Shown here: positions 25,055 through 35,529 of the stretch, one piece after another
Layout: each line of letters starts with the position of its first letter
Position numbering within the stretch: the first letter of the stretch is position 1
Source of the DNA: Bimastos eiseni
Lineage: Eukaryota; Annelida; Clitellata; Crassiclitellata; Lumbricidae
Assembly (NCBI GenBank): GCA_959347315.1
Contig: OY365807.1
Location: 28,290,810-28,354,809 of the forward strand
Direction of reading: 5' to 3'
DNA length: 64,000 nt
Program-made: the position numbers and the translations under genes
The notes under the pieces: model-generated
Told to the model about the DNA's origin: nothing
Database searches by the model: none
Seen by the model: the letters and a program-made list of their open reading frames with translations, nothing else

Positions 25055-26283
25055 ATGAAGACTTGGCTAGAGATATTCTAATCGTTTGGTGCCTCAACAG
25101 AAATAAAATTTGAATAATTGTTTGAAGAGGGAAACTCACAATTCGTCGTTGAGTCGATTGTTGCTCAGCTTAAACCGAGACGCTTCGTACGCTGGCTGTT
25201 CTGACGGAGCATTTCTGCTCAACATATATACGACAGCGTACATGGAAATATACTTATAAGCAATTGCATGCTCATGCTTTTTAGACATACATATGACATA
25301 GGTGTGGTGGTTGTGGTGATATATTAAACATGTTAAAAATGAGACCTATATATATGTATATATATACATATATGTATATATATATATATATATATAGCCA
25401 ACGTGCACATATAACCCACCGTCGGTTAGCTCATCACTGTCTGAAGCTTAAACAGAAACGCTGTCGCTAAGCAACGCTGACCGATAGCAACATTGATATA
25501 ACAAGTGTTTATAATAACTAGTTTCTTTTAATAATAATAATTAATGATAATAGTAATAATTTTAAAATAATTCTCATTTGCATAAATTAATGGGCTATGA
25601 GTTTCTACGTATATTTTACGCGTGTTGGTTTCTCCTTATGCACAGAGATATATATATATATATAGGCTATTTGTATCTATATGACTCTAGTATTAGTATT
25701 ATTAGTATTTATAGGCTGTATGTATTTACACATGTATGTGTGTATTACTACATATGTGTGCATCTTGTATGCATGTATGCATGTATGCATGAATGTACAC
25801 TATGTAGGCCTATGTATGTATTTATTTATATTTGTTGGTGTTAACCGCAAGAGGGGGTTTTATGACCACCAGTGCCCCACCACCTATTTTTCCTTTTTAT
25901 GACCACCACCACCATCACCAAAACCTCCTCCACCACCACCGCAGTTGCCCGGCCAACGACCGACAGAACAAGCTAATGACCGAATGACCAAACCAACGAA
26001 GGACTGAGCGCCCAACTACCAAAGGCATTCCCATAATAATGCCTGATGGTCGGTGGAAGAACTAAACTAATGTATAAGCCCAATCGTACGATGATATTGG
26101 AATTAGCCTAAAAATGAGACCTTAATAAGTCGGCAGACGATTTCATACATACCTATAATGCCACGACGGTGGAGAATGGTCATCGGGTGGTCCAACGACT
26201 GCCTTGCAACTCTTTCCTGTGCCCCAGTCACGAGGAATCTGAGGCGGACTAGCATTCGAGGGAAAGAACTCCAAAGACGTCAT
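18451..26283 (-). CDS. Multi-exon gene, unrecognised protein; possible axonemal/sperm microtubule-associated protein
   Basis: Exons in transcript order: 26283-26153 (ATG; MTSLEFFPSNASPPQIPRDW), 25214-25140, 24747-24718, an exon ending at 22310, 20593-20529, 20191-20025, 19562-18451 (TGA). Phases agree at every tested junction: AG+A, TT+A, then phase 0 into 20593, AG+G into 20191 and G+GT into 19562. The joined protein is roughly 600 residues, hydrophilic, with no signal peptide or membrane segment. It is rich in Tyr-Arg, Pro and Trp patches such as WVTTYRSSNLDITDQWQ, IPRPEHFDA, YRLLNGTIYANYP and RERAGIYRTSYDPGL. That texture is typical of proteins of the ciliary and sperm doublet-microtubule lumen, but I do not recognise the family, so the function is inference. 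The junction 24718 to the 22588-22310 exon is uncertain: either AG at about 22583 directly (phase 2), or through an extra exon near 24064-24183. Confidence 0.8.
19857..19910. repeat. Perfect 54-bp palindrome
   Basis: Both arms of 27 bases match exactly around the centre TTTAAA at 19881-19886, with outer ends ACACCGTAATAATG and CATTATTACGGTGT. No spacer. It lies in the intron between exons 20191-20025 and 19562-18451. Confidence 0.95.
20025..20191 (-). CDS. Exon of the possible axonemal gene
   Basis: 167 nt between CTTACAG and GTACGG, phase 2 in and phase 1 out. It encodes KPTFNEREEYRLLNGTIYAN, then YPESVDPSAFDPCYNYPPPK, then LHEYSRLHDCGKCPEG. Both flanking junctions keep the frame. Confidence 0.85.
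20529..20593 (-). CDS. Exon of the possible axonemal gene
   Basis: 65 nt, too short for simple ORF detection. It encodes RNGVEMTFQNGTNTQPIYYC followed by PR. Donor is AAG|GTAGGT; acceptor is GAATAG. Phase 0 in and 2 out, which fits both neighbours. Confidence 0.78.
21651..21715 (+). repeat. TTTATATAGCGCC-type interspersed repeat, copy 1
   Basis: AATTTATATAGCGCCACTTA followed by CTCAAGGCGCTCCT-like words; shared with 52068-52262 and 60092-60260. Confidence 0.6.
21815..22235 (+). pseudogene. Degraded LINE 3' end (reverse transcriptase C-terminus)
   Basis: Pieces read VQRRATKAIRVLE, then FFSSIRLNAWNELSEETVSV and LNNFKIKLG. This matches the conserved ERVQRRATK ... FFSxRxxxxWNxLPxxVVxAxSxxxFKxxLD ending of CR1/L2-type LINEs. 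Stops separate the pieces. It sits in an intron of the minus-strand gene, on the opposite strand. Confidence 0.8.
22310..22588 (-). CDS. Exon of the possible axonemal gene, coiled-coil-like
   Basis: Encodes about 91-93 residues: SKVIYPIPSKLF, an acidic/basic helical run (DDHRRPKNDEQEEMDTRDKD, then KQRAVAEAVAEAEQQR), then WVTTYRSSNLDITDQWQ. The donor is TTGG|GTAGGA in phase 0. The acceptor is either before the ATG at 22588 or at the AG six bases further in. The latter fits the phase of exon 24747-24718. Confidence 0.78.
23358..23398. repeat. (TA)n microsatellite
   Basis: About 40 bp of alternating TA flanked by GGCCTATA and TATAGGTT; intronic to the minus-strand gene. Confidence 0.95.
24064..24183 (-). 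CDS. Tentative extra exon of the possible axonemal gene
   Basis: On the minus strand, TTTCCCAG precedes a frame reading EHPYSSHISRFAVFPSCTIR then PNNDEQERATPQVIVLQKTK, followed by AAAG|GTATAC. The piece RPNNDEQE resembles RPKNDEQE in the 22588 exon. The phases do not fit the neighbouring exons with these borders, so it may be alternative, mis-bounded or decayed. Confidence 0.35.
24208..24295 (+). repeat. Interspersed repeat, copy 1
   Basis: About 88 bp (CATTATTATGCACTTNCAAC, then AATTAGGTCCTACATCC) shared at roughly 88% with 27367-27452. Unknown class. Confidence 0.75.
24718..24747 (-). CDS. 30-nt micro-exon of the possible axonemal gene
   Basis: Lies between TTTTTGACAG and GTATTC. It completes LNDEL from the previous exon and adds IPRPEHFDA plus two bases. 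Supported only by consistent phase with exon 25214-25140 and good splice sites. Confidence 0.65.
24800..25065. repeat. Trinucleotide-rich tract (TCA)n and (GCT)n(GAT)n
   Basis: TCATCA repeats at 24800-24900 and a GCT run then GAT run at 25014-25058. The plus-strand frame over it (poly-Ala, poly-Asp) is a repeat artefact. Confidence 0.85.
25140..25214 (-). CDS. Exon of the possible axonemal gene
   Basis: 75 nt between TGAGCAG and GTGAGT. With the AG left by the first exon it reads RNAPSEQPAYEASRFKLSNN then RLNDE. Phase 2 in, phase 2 out. Confidence 0.75.
26153..26283 (-). CDS. First coding exon of the possible axonemal gene
   Basis: Starts with ATG at 26283 and ends at TATAG|GTATGT. It encodes MTSLEFFPSNASPPQIPRDW, GTGKSCKAVVGPPDDHSPPS and WHY. 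No signal peptide. The start was chosen because this is the furthest upstream exon that joins in frame and no exon further upstream was found. Confidence 0.75.
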
Positions 26284-26682
26284 CGCGAATTATTCATGAC
26301 GTTAGATACAAGCAAACGATAGTACAAAAGAGACAGACATTGTCTCAGTTGCTGCAACTTCGCACCATACGGGTCCTTTTCGTGGAGTCACACGGGTTCC
26401 AGTTGAACTCCAGATTTAATCATTATAATAAAATATCTCCCTTCCTCGCAGGCATTTGAGCCACTGCCCGAGCAGTGAATTCTGGCAACGCAACTGCAGA
26501 GAAACGCAGCGTAACTAGATCCACGAGGGCCTACAGAGAATTTATAAATATATATATATACGTATATATGTATGTATATGTATATATATATATTACACGA
26601 ATAAACCAATTCTAATACGAACCGTGCATCTCTCTATTAGCCACGACTTAAGTTAGACGATTGTGCTACTGTGAACCTACAT

Positions 26683-26695
26683 GTTGCCTAGCAAT
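26683..26695. promoter_or_regulatory. RFX X-box-like site upstream of the possible axonemal gene
   Basis: GTTGCCTAGCAAT, 400 bp upstream of the first ATG. It resembles RFX half-sites (GTTGCC and CCTAGCAAC). RFX factors drive ciliary and spermatid genes. This is a single weak motif match in AT-rich DNA. Confidence 0.35.
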
Positions 26696-27007
26696 TCACA
26701 TGGACACATCGGTCCACGCGAAAGCCTTTTAAAATTCGACTATCAACTGCCGTGGACTCGTAGCCTGACTAGGCCTACGGCTACTAAGCGATTTGCGATG
26801 TAGACAGGTTGCATGTAGGCCGATATCGATCGCAGCCTATTGGACACGGCTCAAAAGACTATCTCAGATTCTCAGTGGACTTAGAATTTTATTAGTTCAA
26901 TACAATATCGGCTCTTGGCAGAGCTACATATAGGCCAACATGTCCATATATTTTTAATGTCCGGAAAGATAAATCGTTTTTGATGTGTTAATTATAAACT
27001 CAACATT

Positions 27008-27130
27008 AACACACACACACACACACTTACACACAAAACTAGGCACACACCTCACACCTTTGTACATTTAAATGTGCGCGTGTGTGTGCGCGCGTGTATG
27101 TGCGTGTGTGTGTGCGTGCGTGTGTGTGTG
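27008..27130. repeat. (CA)n block followed by (TG)n block
   Basis: CA repeats (27008-27060) are followed by GTGCGCGTGTGT-type repeats (27073-27130), so the two arms can pair. Alternating purine-pyrimidine with GCGC is Z-DNA-prone. Confidence 0.8.
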
Positions 27131-27366
27131 AGGTGATAAGAATTTTGTTGATGGAGCCAGATCTACATACTAATGCTATCAATCAATCGTTAGCTCTCGT
27201 CCGACACCTATGAAACGTACACGCCCCGATTTATATAGAACTGAGTATTTGGACTGAAGTTATTGTATTAGAATTGTAATGAACAGTTATCGATTGATTG
27301 AGTGAAACAGCATTCCCGTCGGAGTATAGGTCAGTGCTTGTTTGCCCTTCAGCCAGACCATGTCAC

Positions 27367-27452
27367 TGAAAGGTCATTATTATGCACTTGCAACCAAAAA
27401 CAACTCCAATTAAATCGATCTATACGTGACAGCAGAATTAGGTCCTACATCC
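27367..27452 (+). repeat. Interspersed repeat, copy 2
   Basis: Second copy of the 24208-24295 repeat in the same orientation; see there for the shared words. Confidence 0.75.
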
Positions 27453-28114
27453 TCAATTCCTCAATCCTCTGGAATTTACTCAGAAGCTAGCCTAAGATGA
27501 CACTGCCCCTAACAGTACACAAAGCATCGCCTCCATTACATAGTATGCGCGCTAGAGAAACGTGGATGTAGACAATAGCAATAATTAGGCAGTTGTTAAG
27601 GCGGAGGTGAAAGCTGCGGAGATGACCACTGTAAGCCTGCGATGATTCATGCAAGCACCTCCAATTTCCTCTGAGTGAGTAAGAGTTTCCTTTATTCATA
27701 CCGTTGCAAAATATGAATCGATGATCTTATAGGCTTATTGCGTGTCTTAAATAATTGCTAATGACTATCACCGTTAAATTTAACAACAACAGATTTAAGT
27801 CATATCCAGTTGCAAGTTCTGCTTACTGAAACGGAGATAGTAATTAATGGAATATTCATAATCCTTAATAACATATTATGGGCTATTAATTACATTGTGG
27901 AACACTCATAATATATTATCAACCATATATACTATGAGGCCTAAGCAGTTACTGTACTGTTCTAGATTCGAAATCTTTTGAAAAGAAACAGAAAACGAAG
28001 GCCTGTATTATGAGTCCTGACCAACTGAGTTTTACATTTCTAAGGAAGTTTTCGAAGCCTAAGAATAGAGAGCCTAACCTACGATGAAGAAGACAAGTAA
28101 CATCTTTTTTAACT

Positions 28115-28120
28115 TTTATT
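28115..28120 (-). terminator. Poly(A) signal of protamine-like copy A
   Basis: AATAAA on the minus strand, about 145 bp after the stop codon, in a 3'UTR shared with copy B. Confidence 0.7.
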
Positions 28121-28263
28121 GATCGAACAATAGACTTCATCGATCTAAATTATTAACTCGCATACGATAGAGTTCATAGCCGTCGCTTGGGTCTTTTTCT
28201 TGCCGCTATCCCCCTCAGTCAGAGAGGGAAGGGATGGAAGTAGGGAGGTCCGTCCGATGGCGT

Positions 28264-28787
28264 CTAGTGGCGGCTTCGTCGTCGTCGTCGGCGGCGGCGT
28301 CCGTGGCTTCGTCGGCGGTGACTGCGACGTCCGCAGTGGCTCCCTCGTCTGCCTCGACTCCGTCGTCGTCGCGAGGGAGTCGCTCCCTCGTCATCGTCCC
28401 CCTTGGCCGGTGCTGCTGCTGCCGACGCTCTCCGGCGGGCGCTGCGAGACCTCTCCCTTCGTTTCATTTCCAGGCCTTCTTCTTTTTCCTGCACAACCAA
28501 CCGCAACACAACACCCTTCCCTAGAGAACGTCGTAGGGTAACAACTTCCTATCTAATTCAATTATTCGATCTAGGTAATAAAATTATTGTCCAAAAAATT
28601 AATATATATGTAATAAAATTAGAGCCTAATGAATATTAATATATTCTAATAAACCAAGGCCTATTCTAACCCTGTTCTCTGTAGGTTTGACCTTATCCTG
28701 GCCAAAGAGAGCTATCGTGCAGCTCTCTTCGGCCAAGATAAGTTATTGTATCAAACCTACCATTTCGAGATCTTCGTAGTCCTCCAT
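28264..28787 (-). CDS. Arginine-rich protamine-like / sperm nuclear basic protein precursor, copy A
   Basis: Two exons: 28787-28761 (MEDYEDLEM, phase 0, ATG|GTAGGT) and 28488-28264 (after TTGTGCAG; TAG stop). The intron is 272 bp. The product has 83 residues. The first 16 are acidic (9 Asp/Glu). A middle section holds MKRRERSRSARRRAS, an Ala stretch and GDDDEG. Residues 49-83 contain 21 Arg of 35, with Ser, His and Gly, a run of eight Arg, and one Cys (residue 61). An Arg/Ser tail behind an acidic leader is what cleaved protamine precursors look like: the tail compacts sperm DNA and the leader may be removed. The start is placed after a TATA-like box at 28862-28868, with no ATG in between. 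Poly(A) signal AATAAA at 28120-28115. Alternative: another small RS-rich nuclear protein. No homologue was recognised by name. Confidence 0.82.
28681..28760 (-). promoter_or_regulatory. Intronic hairpin that contains the 5' splice site, copy A
   Basis: The first 80 bases of the intron form one inverted repeat. GTAGGTTTGA (the splice donor) pairs with TCAAACCTAC 80 bases on. Inside that, a 22-pair stem starts CTTATCTTGGCC and closes on GCACGAT. Two G-U pairs are needed. The equivalent sequence in copy B folds the same way. Confidence 0.85.
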
Positions 28788-31110
28788 CCTGTTGTTGTTG
28801 ATGGTCTTCTGGTCTTCTTGAAGAGTCGGAAGAACTGAAGGGAACCGTTCATTCCGTCGCCTATTTACCCATTCCAGACCCAACAGAAACCGGTAGTAGC
28901 CAATCAGAGAACGACTCTGTGCACAATACGTTGCCATGGCAACTAAAGCCAAATTCCACGCTAAAAGGCGTTGCCTTCTTTGTAATATTGAACGTGAATA
29001 TAACGGTGGCCTTCAATGGAGTTTCTCGGTGGGTAACAGTTGTTTTCAAAGTTTGATCAGCGGTTCGTTAGCTAGACATTGGCAATATGCATTAGAACTC
29101 ATAGGTTATGCTTTAAATCCCCGATTTATAGCAATCACGTTTTCACTGTAGGGCATTACGTATGTATGGCATCCACGTAGACCTTTAATATGTATTTTTA
29201 TCAATTTAACCTAACAAGTATACAGTATGATTAAAGTCAAAACATGAATGGATGATTAGAAATTATCACAAGAGTAGAATTTAACTGTATCGCAGCTATA
29301 CAAGGCGCCCATTCATCCGTCCCACTGCTCGTTTTCACAATGGTATACCTAGAAGGGTAATGGGAATCTAATCCCTTCCGGGTTCATGCACATGTCCTTC
29401 TCTTCACGCCAGAGCGTCACCTTCGCTCCATCACCCCCATAGATCTAGGAAAGGTGAGTTTTGGTCGTGATCTGAAATTGCAGAATAGAGTTTTTGCTGA
29501 GAGATTTTTTCCAGTGAGTTCCAGAGAATGCACGCCAACCGAGAGACAAGACTGTCAGATTGAGAATGCCATGGAGACTTTTATGAGTAGGCTATTACCG
29601 AGAAGTCAAAACCATATAGGGCACACCGAGTTATGGCTTAATAGAAAACGTACACTCTGGTGCAAATCTGTAAACACGTTCCACATGACATTATATCAAA
29701 TGCTAGGTTTGTCTGACACCACGTTTTGCATCATCGAGTTCTTAAGTTTTGTTATTGTTCCAATGTTCCCAATTGTTCCCAAACTGTAGACGAGTCAGAG
29801 ATATTGCAGCTTGCAATTAGAACATTTGGTTACCATGACAACCTCGGCGATTTTGATAAAGAAATTGATGTCCAAATTATATTCCAACTGATGCAGCCAT
29901 TGATCCATCTGTGTATGCGCGCAAATGAAGTTCATATCTAGACAATGCATGAATGTGACTGTGTGTGTGTGTGTGCCTGTGTGTTGCGGGCGCGTGTGTG
30001 TGCGTGTATAACCTACATGTAATGCAATCTGAATCTTCGAAAATTTCTCAGCGCCCACAAAAGCCACGTCAGAAAGACCACCGTGTGTGTGCGCGCGCGC
30101 GCGTTTGTGTGTGTTGGTCGGTTGGTTATAGATGCAGTTCAACGACACTGTGATAAAAAATATCATTAGCGTCGCCCTTCTACTTTATCCAGGCTTGTGT
30201 CTGGCATTACTGACTGAAAAAGAGTATATTGAAAATATGGTGGAAAGTGTGAAATGAGATACAAAGAGGCGACGATGTTACATAAAGTCGCGCCTGCATA
30301 CACACAAATACAAAGTGCACACTGCACACATACACACACACATACAAACAAACAAACACAAATACATACACACAAACACGCAAACTGTAGAGTACACACA
30401 TGCACATACACACGGGATACGCCGACATACAGTTAATAATACGTCTTAAATGATCACTTCGAGATGTAACCAAATCTGTTAATCGAACGGAATTGAACCC
30501 AATGATCATGAAATATTAAAATACCAATCATAAGATCCCGAACAATCAATCAATCAGTTCGTGTATTATACGCCGTTGGCCAATGCAAGGACCAGCGCGG
30601 AGCTCATTTCCAGAGGGATCACGTGTTCAATCTGGACTTCATCCGAGAGGGAGGGTGTCTGTGGGCCACTGTCATGGCAACGAAGGCCGCTTGATAAACA
30701 CCGTCTCAACCTGTCTTGTCGACGGCCACGAGTCAAGTGCAACAATAATAAAGTCGTTCCAGATGTGTTGGTCTACGCACGTGTAGGACTGTAGGCCCTA
30801 AGCCATCAAAAAATATTATAATTAAATAACATTGGTTTGTATTGCTAAGCTGCAGAGCATTTTTTTATGGCGTATGTGTGATAATTGTATTGGAATGTGA
30901 GTATACTGTTGGTGCCTTTGAATCGCCTTCAAAGATATCTAGGCTATATTTAATCTACATAATAAATTCGATTGGCCTATTGCGACAGCGCCAAACAGAA
31001 AAAGTTAAGTGTCATTCGAACTGTATCATAATGATCATCGGTTTCTCTATTGTGTTCATGTAGTTGCATGGTGTGTTGCCAGGCTGGTCTACATGATAGG
31101 CCTACATGTC
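28788..31110. other. Non-coding flank of copy A with CA/TG repeats
   Basis: After the copy A promoter nothing coding is recognised. (TG)n lies at 29960-30005 and 30083-30115, (CA)n at 30320-30405. 30130-30215 is related to 60165-60240 (CGACACTGTG, CATTAGCGTCGCCC, ATCCAGGCTTG). Confidence 0.5.
28862..28943 (-). promoter_or_regulatory. Promoter of protamine-like copy A: X-box, CCAAT, TATA
   Basis: A perfect palindromic RFX X-box, GTTGCCATGGCAAC, lies at 28930-28943. A CCAAT box is at 28900-28904 (read as ATTGG on the gene strand). TAAATA is at 28862-28868, about 75 bp before the ATG. X-box to ATG is 143 bp. Confidence 0.7.
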
Positions 31111-31112
31111 TG

Positions 31113-31463
<351 letters not shown>

Positions 31464-33924
31464 GGTGAATATGATTATTATGGTTTGTCACTTAAATCTG
31501 CTCGCAGTCGCCGAAATATTGCAGTAATCATAAACGTCTAAAGCGCCACTCGAAATGCAAGCGCTAGACGCCAGATTATTCTCGAGCGCTGCATCAAATC
31601 ATGGGGGTTGTCCAAAATGGTAGTACAGGGGAGATCAATGTCCGAATTTCCACAGGGGTAGAGTAGTTGTTTATACGGGTGAGAGGGTGAGAGGTTAGAG
31701 TGAGAGGGAGAGATATGCAGAAAGAATAAAAGACACAGACAAGGACCACCTCATATGCACATGCACACAGAGCGAGCGAGATGTATCAACACAACCTACA
31801 CACAATGTGTTGAAAGACAGTGGCACAAAGAAACAAAGAGCTTTTGAGACTATAGGGACCGATAGGGAGGAAACAGACAAGTTTAATGACCGCCTTCCAT
31901 AGAGCAGTAGACCTATGGAATTGTTTTTAAGATATCAAAGGTTATCTGTGGCATGTTCTGATTGCTTCATTCCATAGGAGATTCCGCTATACTGCAGTGA
32001 TAGATAGCCTATCGCGTCAAATCACTTCCATAGACCTACTAAAATCTCACCAGATTAATGCATCCAGAATCCATTATAGCTTCAGACATGCAGTTGTGAG
32101 CATTATTCCAACCTGCCATTAGTGGCTCAATGCTCTAAAAAAATCACTTTCTTTTAATGTGGCAGTAACTGACTTGAAATCTCTCTATCGACATTCGATA
32201 GACGTCGCCTCAAAATGGTCTTCCCTCGCGTGATCCCCTTCTGACAAATTCCAATTCGTCTCGCAATCTATAACTTTTTGTTTCAATTTGCTTTGTGAGT
32301 TCATACAAGAAAAATAAATACAAACAACTACAGGAAATTCTTTGACAATTTCTGTAAGTTTTTTTATAACTAAAATTCAAATCTCAAAACATCTTGGATG
32401 CCAGTTTAGATGCAATTTCCGCTTATCAGTGATGAAGATATTTCCAGGTGCACGAGACAGAATCCCGTCTCAAACATGAACAAAACCAGAAGCTTCCGAA
32501 TGTTTTACCGATGCGACGATAGGAAATACCATGCTAGGGCGCTACATGTCTTGATTTCTGGTATCCAAGGATATGTAAGAGACCAGTCAGATGACCAAGG
32601 CACACGTGGATCAGGAGACGGCGGAGGTGGGTTAACATTCAATTAAATATGGAGCGCATACGCACAGCCTGGATACGACGATCTCGAGACATGGACGATT
32701 GGTAGAGCTGTTGTGTGATCAAAAGCGCTTTTGAGGGTCACACCCACCGATGCTGCTGCTGATGATCGCATGAAACAGAGAGCAATAAAATGGAAATGAA
32801 AGGGATTTCTTTAGACAACTAATTAGGATTATTTAGGCTGGATGAAGCCTGGAGTATCAAATAAACAGAATTTCGGCTGATGAATGGCACGGAAGCTGAG
32901 CGGAGAAACATATTGAGATATTACATTGACTCCAAATATTGACTCTTTAAACCTCACAGCCGATGGCAAATTTGATAGCTCTAGCCTTAAAGCCAAGTTT
33001 TCATGCAAAATCTAAACAGAGAATATTAATTTCTTAAATCGATTGTTCTATAAATTATAATTAAGGGGCCTACGCAAAGTAGGTTGCTTGGCAGCTGGTA
33101 TTGTTTCGATGTTTGGAGAAATACCTAATCAAACTCAATTAACCGAAAATTGTTGAATTACATTTGACACTGAATTAGCGGTAATTTATTGATATCGCTA
33201 GTAGACTCGCTAGTCGCTACATCAAAGCCTAGAATACCTATCTACAAAACTTAAAATTACAAGTAATTTATCATGTTCAAAATTCAATCAAGTAACGCTG
33301 TCCTATTGATTTCGCAATTGGCTTTTGCAATATGAGGACCCTGCAATTCAGCCGAGGTTTTAATTTGGTGTACCCATTGTCGCTGAATTGTACACATGTC
33401 ATTGTATGCATTATTGTACTGCTGGGGTGTAAAATAAAATTAATTTGATATAATCGAAATGAATCAATATCACACTTAACAATGAAAATGTTTTATCAGC
33501 TTTGTTCAGCTTTGGTCAGCCCATATAGGAAGACCTATATAGGAAGGCCTATATAGGAAGGCCTATTCAAGAGATCAGTGTTAGAGGAGCCATTTAAACA
33601 AAACGTTCAGGTTTTGTACATTTTGTTTTCTATAACAGTTATTGTTTACAACTGTTTTAGTAATTAATTTTGTCAAACTAATGTGAATTCTTGTCTGCTT
33701 GTTGAATAGTTAACAATTGAATGAGGAAAGTTAAAAATATCTATAAAAATTGCTTTGTGTTTCATTCTGGCTTGAATTGACTGGTTAAATGCAGGATGCA
33801 TAGGGATCACTGAACGAAAGAATGACCAAATATCATCATAAATCAAGGTCGTGGAGCAGAAGGAAGAAGAGAGGAAGGAGGAAATGAAAGTAGTGAAGGA
33901 ACGATAGGTGGAGGTAATGTAGAA
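31464..33924. other. Non-coding region
   Basis: No exon recognised. 31535-31615 is a distant copy of the 13885-13985 repeat. 33530-33565 has three tandem copies of a CCTATATAGGAAGG unit. Confidence 0.45.
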
Positions 33925-34111
33925 CACACTGGGGTGCAGAGCTGAGGATCCGAGTTCGATACCCATATCCCCCCGTAAGGTTGACGGGCGCTCTCCGTAT
34001 CTGCTTTATTTCGCTTGGCGGAGACATTAGTCAAATTAGAAGCATATCGTAGCAGGCGCCCTGCGTAGCTGCCAAAAGTTAAATTCGACTCCTGTAACAA
34101 CTTGGCATCAT
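33925..34111 (+). mobile_element. SINE-like element, family 2, copy 2
   Basis: Contains GAGGATCCGAGTTCGATACC (box-B-like), CCCCGTAAGGTTGAC and TTAAATTCGACTCC, in the same order and spacing as 118-275. Short frames over it are not genes. Confidence 0.55.
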
Positions 34112-35338
34112 TCGTTTATTTCATGTTTGTGATCATACCGCCAGTTTAAAAATAAACGAAAAACAAACTTTATCTTAATCCTAAGGAGAGCACTACAAAA
34201 AATGAAACTAGGAAGTAATTTGTAGGAGCATAATAGAACAGTTGGAACTGGTGTAGAGCAAACTGAGTGGGTTGAGTCAGTGATTATAGGCAGAAGGGGT
34301 TTTGTGAAAAAGGATGTTTTGCTAAAAGGAAGTCACGTGACTTTGAGACTCCGCCGCCGCTGGGGCTAAGTGTGTCACTTGCATTTGATTGGTTGCATGC
34401 TGTTTCTCTCCTCATTACTGCTCAGGACCCTCGGTTGTTTCAGCTGCCGTCTGACTCTGCCGGGGTTGAGGTTTACCTGCGGTAGGGTAGAAAATATACG
34501 AAAGATCCCGTCACAAGCACGAGTTCACTGTCTCAAGGACAACGCTCCACAGAGAAACATTCAAATAAATGAATTTTATTGTCCAATGTATATAAACGGC
34601 TCCTATACAGAGCGCGCGCATCGTGTAAGCTTAAAGTGTGTCCAAAAAAATTGATCCTTCGATTTTTAAGAGTCGTTTTAATCCTGACATAATTAGCAAA
34701 TGCTTGTTCAATTATAAAGGTTTGTGTAGTCAAAAATTATGCCATAATGACGTCATCTGCATCAGAATCCGGATGTAACAAACAGCGCCAAAAGTTAATT
34801 AAACATCTTTAATATTATTTTTTAAATGTTAATTATCAATTATACATTTTAGTCTCATATTATGTTATATCTAAGCAATATTATCCCTAAATCACTGTTT
34901 AAAAATATTTACTAGTAATAGTTGTTATTCAATTCTAGTTACTTTTATTGTCTATCGTCACTCATAATAGCCTAAGAATTTCTGCGTTTTTGTGAGATTG
35001 CCTTCTTACTAAATACACGAATATCATCGTTGTCATCATTGGCCGATAGAAGCATCAATGATCAGTTGATTAATTCCTCCCAGGAATTGAGTTTTTAATT
35101 TAAAGACGTCACTATGATGCACTATTTCAAAACTGGGACCGTTCATAAAGTATACAGTTTTGATAATTATACCAGGACATAAACGATCTTTGTGGAAGTT
35201 TAGGAAGTTTACTTGTCATTTTCGTATTTATAATAGTCAGGGGTCCCTTTTCTCGGTCACAGTGTACACATGCACATACAGTATGCTGTACATAAACACA
35301 CACACATGTTATATTTCTTTAAGCATCTACTATCATAC
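34112..35338. other. Non-coding; possible promoter-like patch at 34330-34400
   Basis: AGTCACGTGACTT (palindromic E-box) at about 34331 and GATTGGT (inverted CCAAT) at about 34388 lie in a locally GC-richer stretch. No exon could be tied to them. Confidence 0.3.
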
Positions 35339-35346
35339 AGTATCAT

Positions 35347-35521
35347 CAGGGCCGTACCGAGCTATAATTGCGCCCAGTGCGTAGCATCAATTTGGCGTTC
35401 CCACATTTTGAAAATAGTGCATTTTATGGAATAATAAGTTATTCCATCCTGAAATTTACGCCCTTTCCACATTTGCGCCCGGGGCCTAGGCCCCGCTGGC
35501 CCCTCCCTCGGTACGGCCCTG
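35347..35521. mobile_element. hAT-like MITE, complete, 175 bp
   Basis: Perfect 15-bp terminal inverted repeats CAGGGCCGTACCGAG, flanked by an 8-bp duplication AGTATCA(T/C) at 35339-35346 and 35522-35529 (7 of 8 match). No coding capacity. Confidence 0.88.
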
Positions 35522-35529
35522 AGTATCAC

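Noticed and set aside
28200..28541. 113- and 96-codon plus-strand frames over the Arg-rich gene, also at 42512-42853
   Set aside because: They are antisense shadows of exon 2 (CGN/GCN-rich sequence). The minus-strand model has splice sites, promoter and poly(A) signal.
29280..29789. Strong donor (AAAG|GTGAGT near 29451) followed by a 111-codon frame
   Set aside because: Donor and frame cannot be linked to any exon; the frame lies downstream of the donor, on the intron side.
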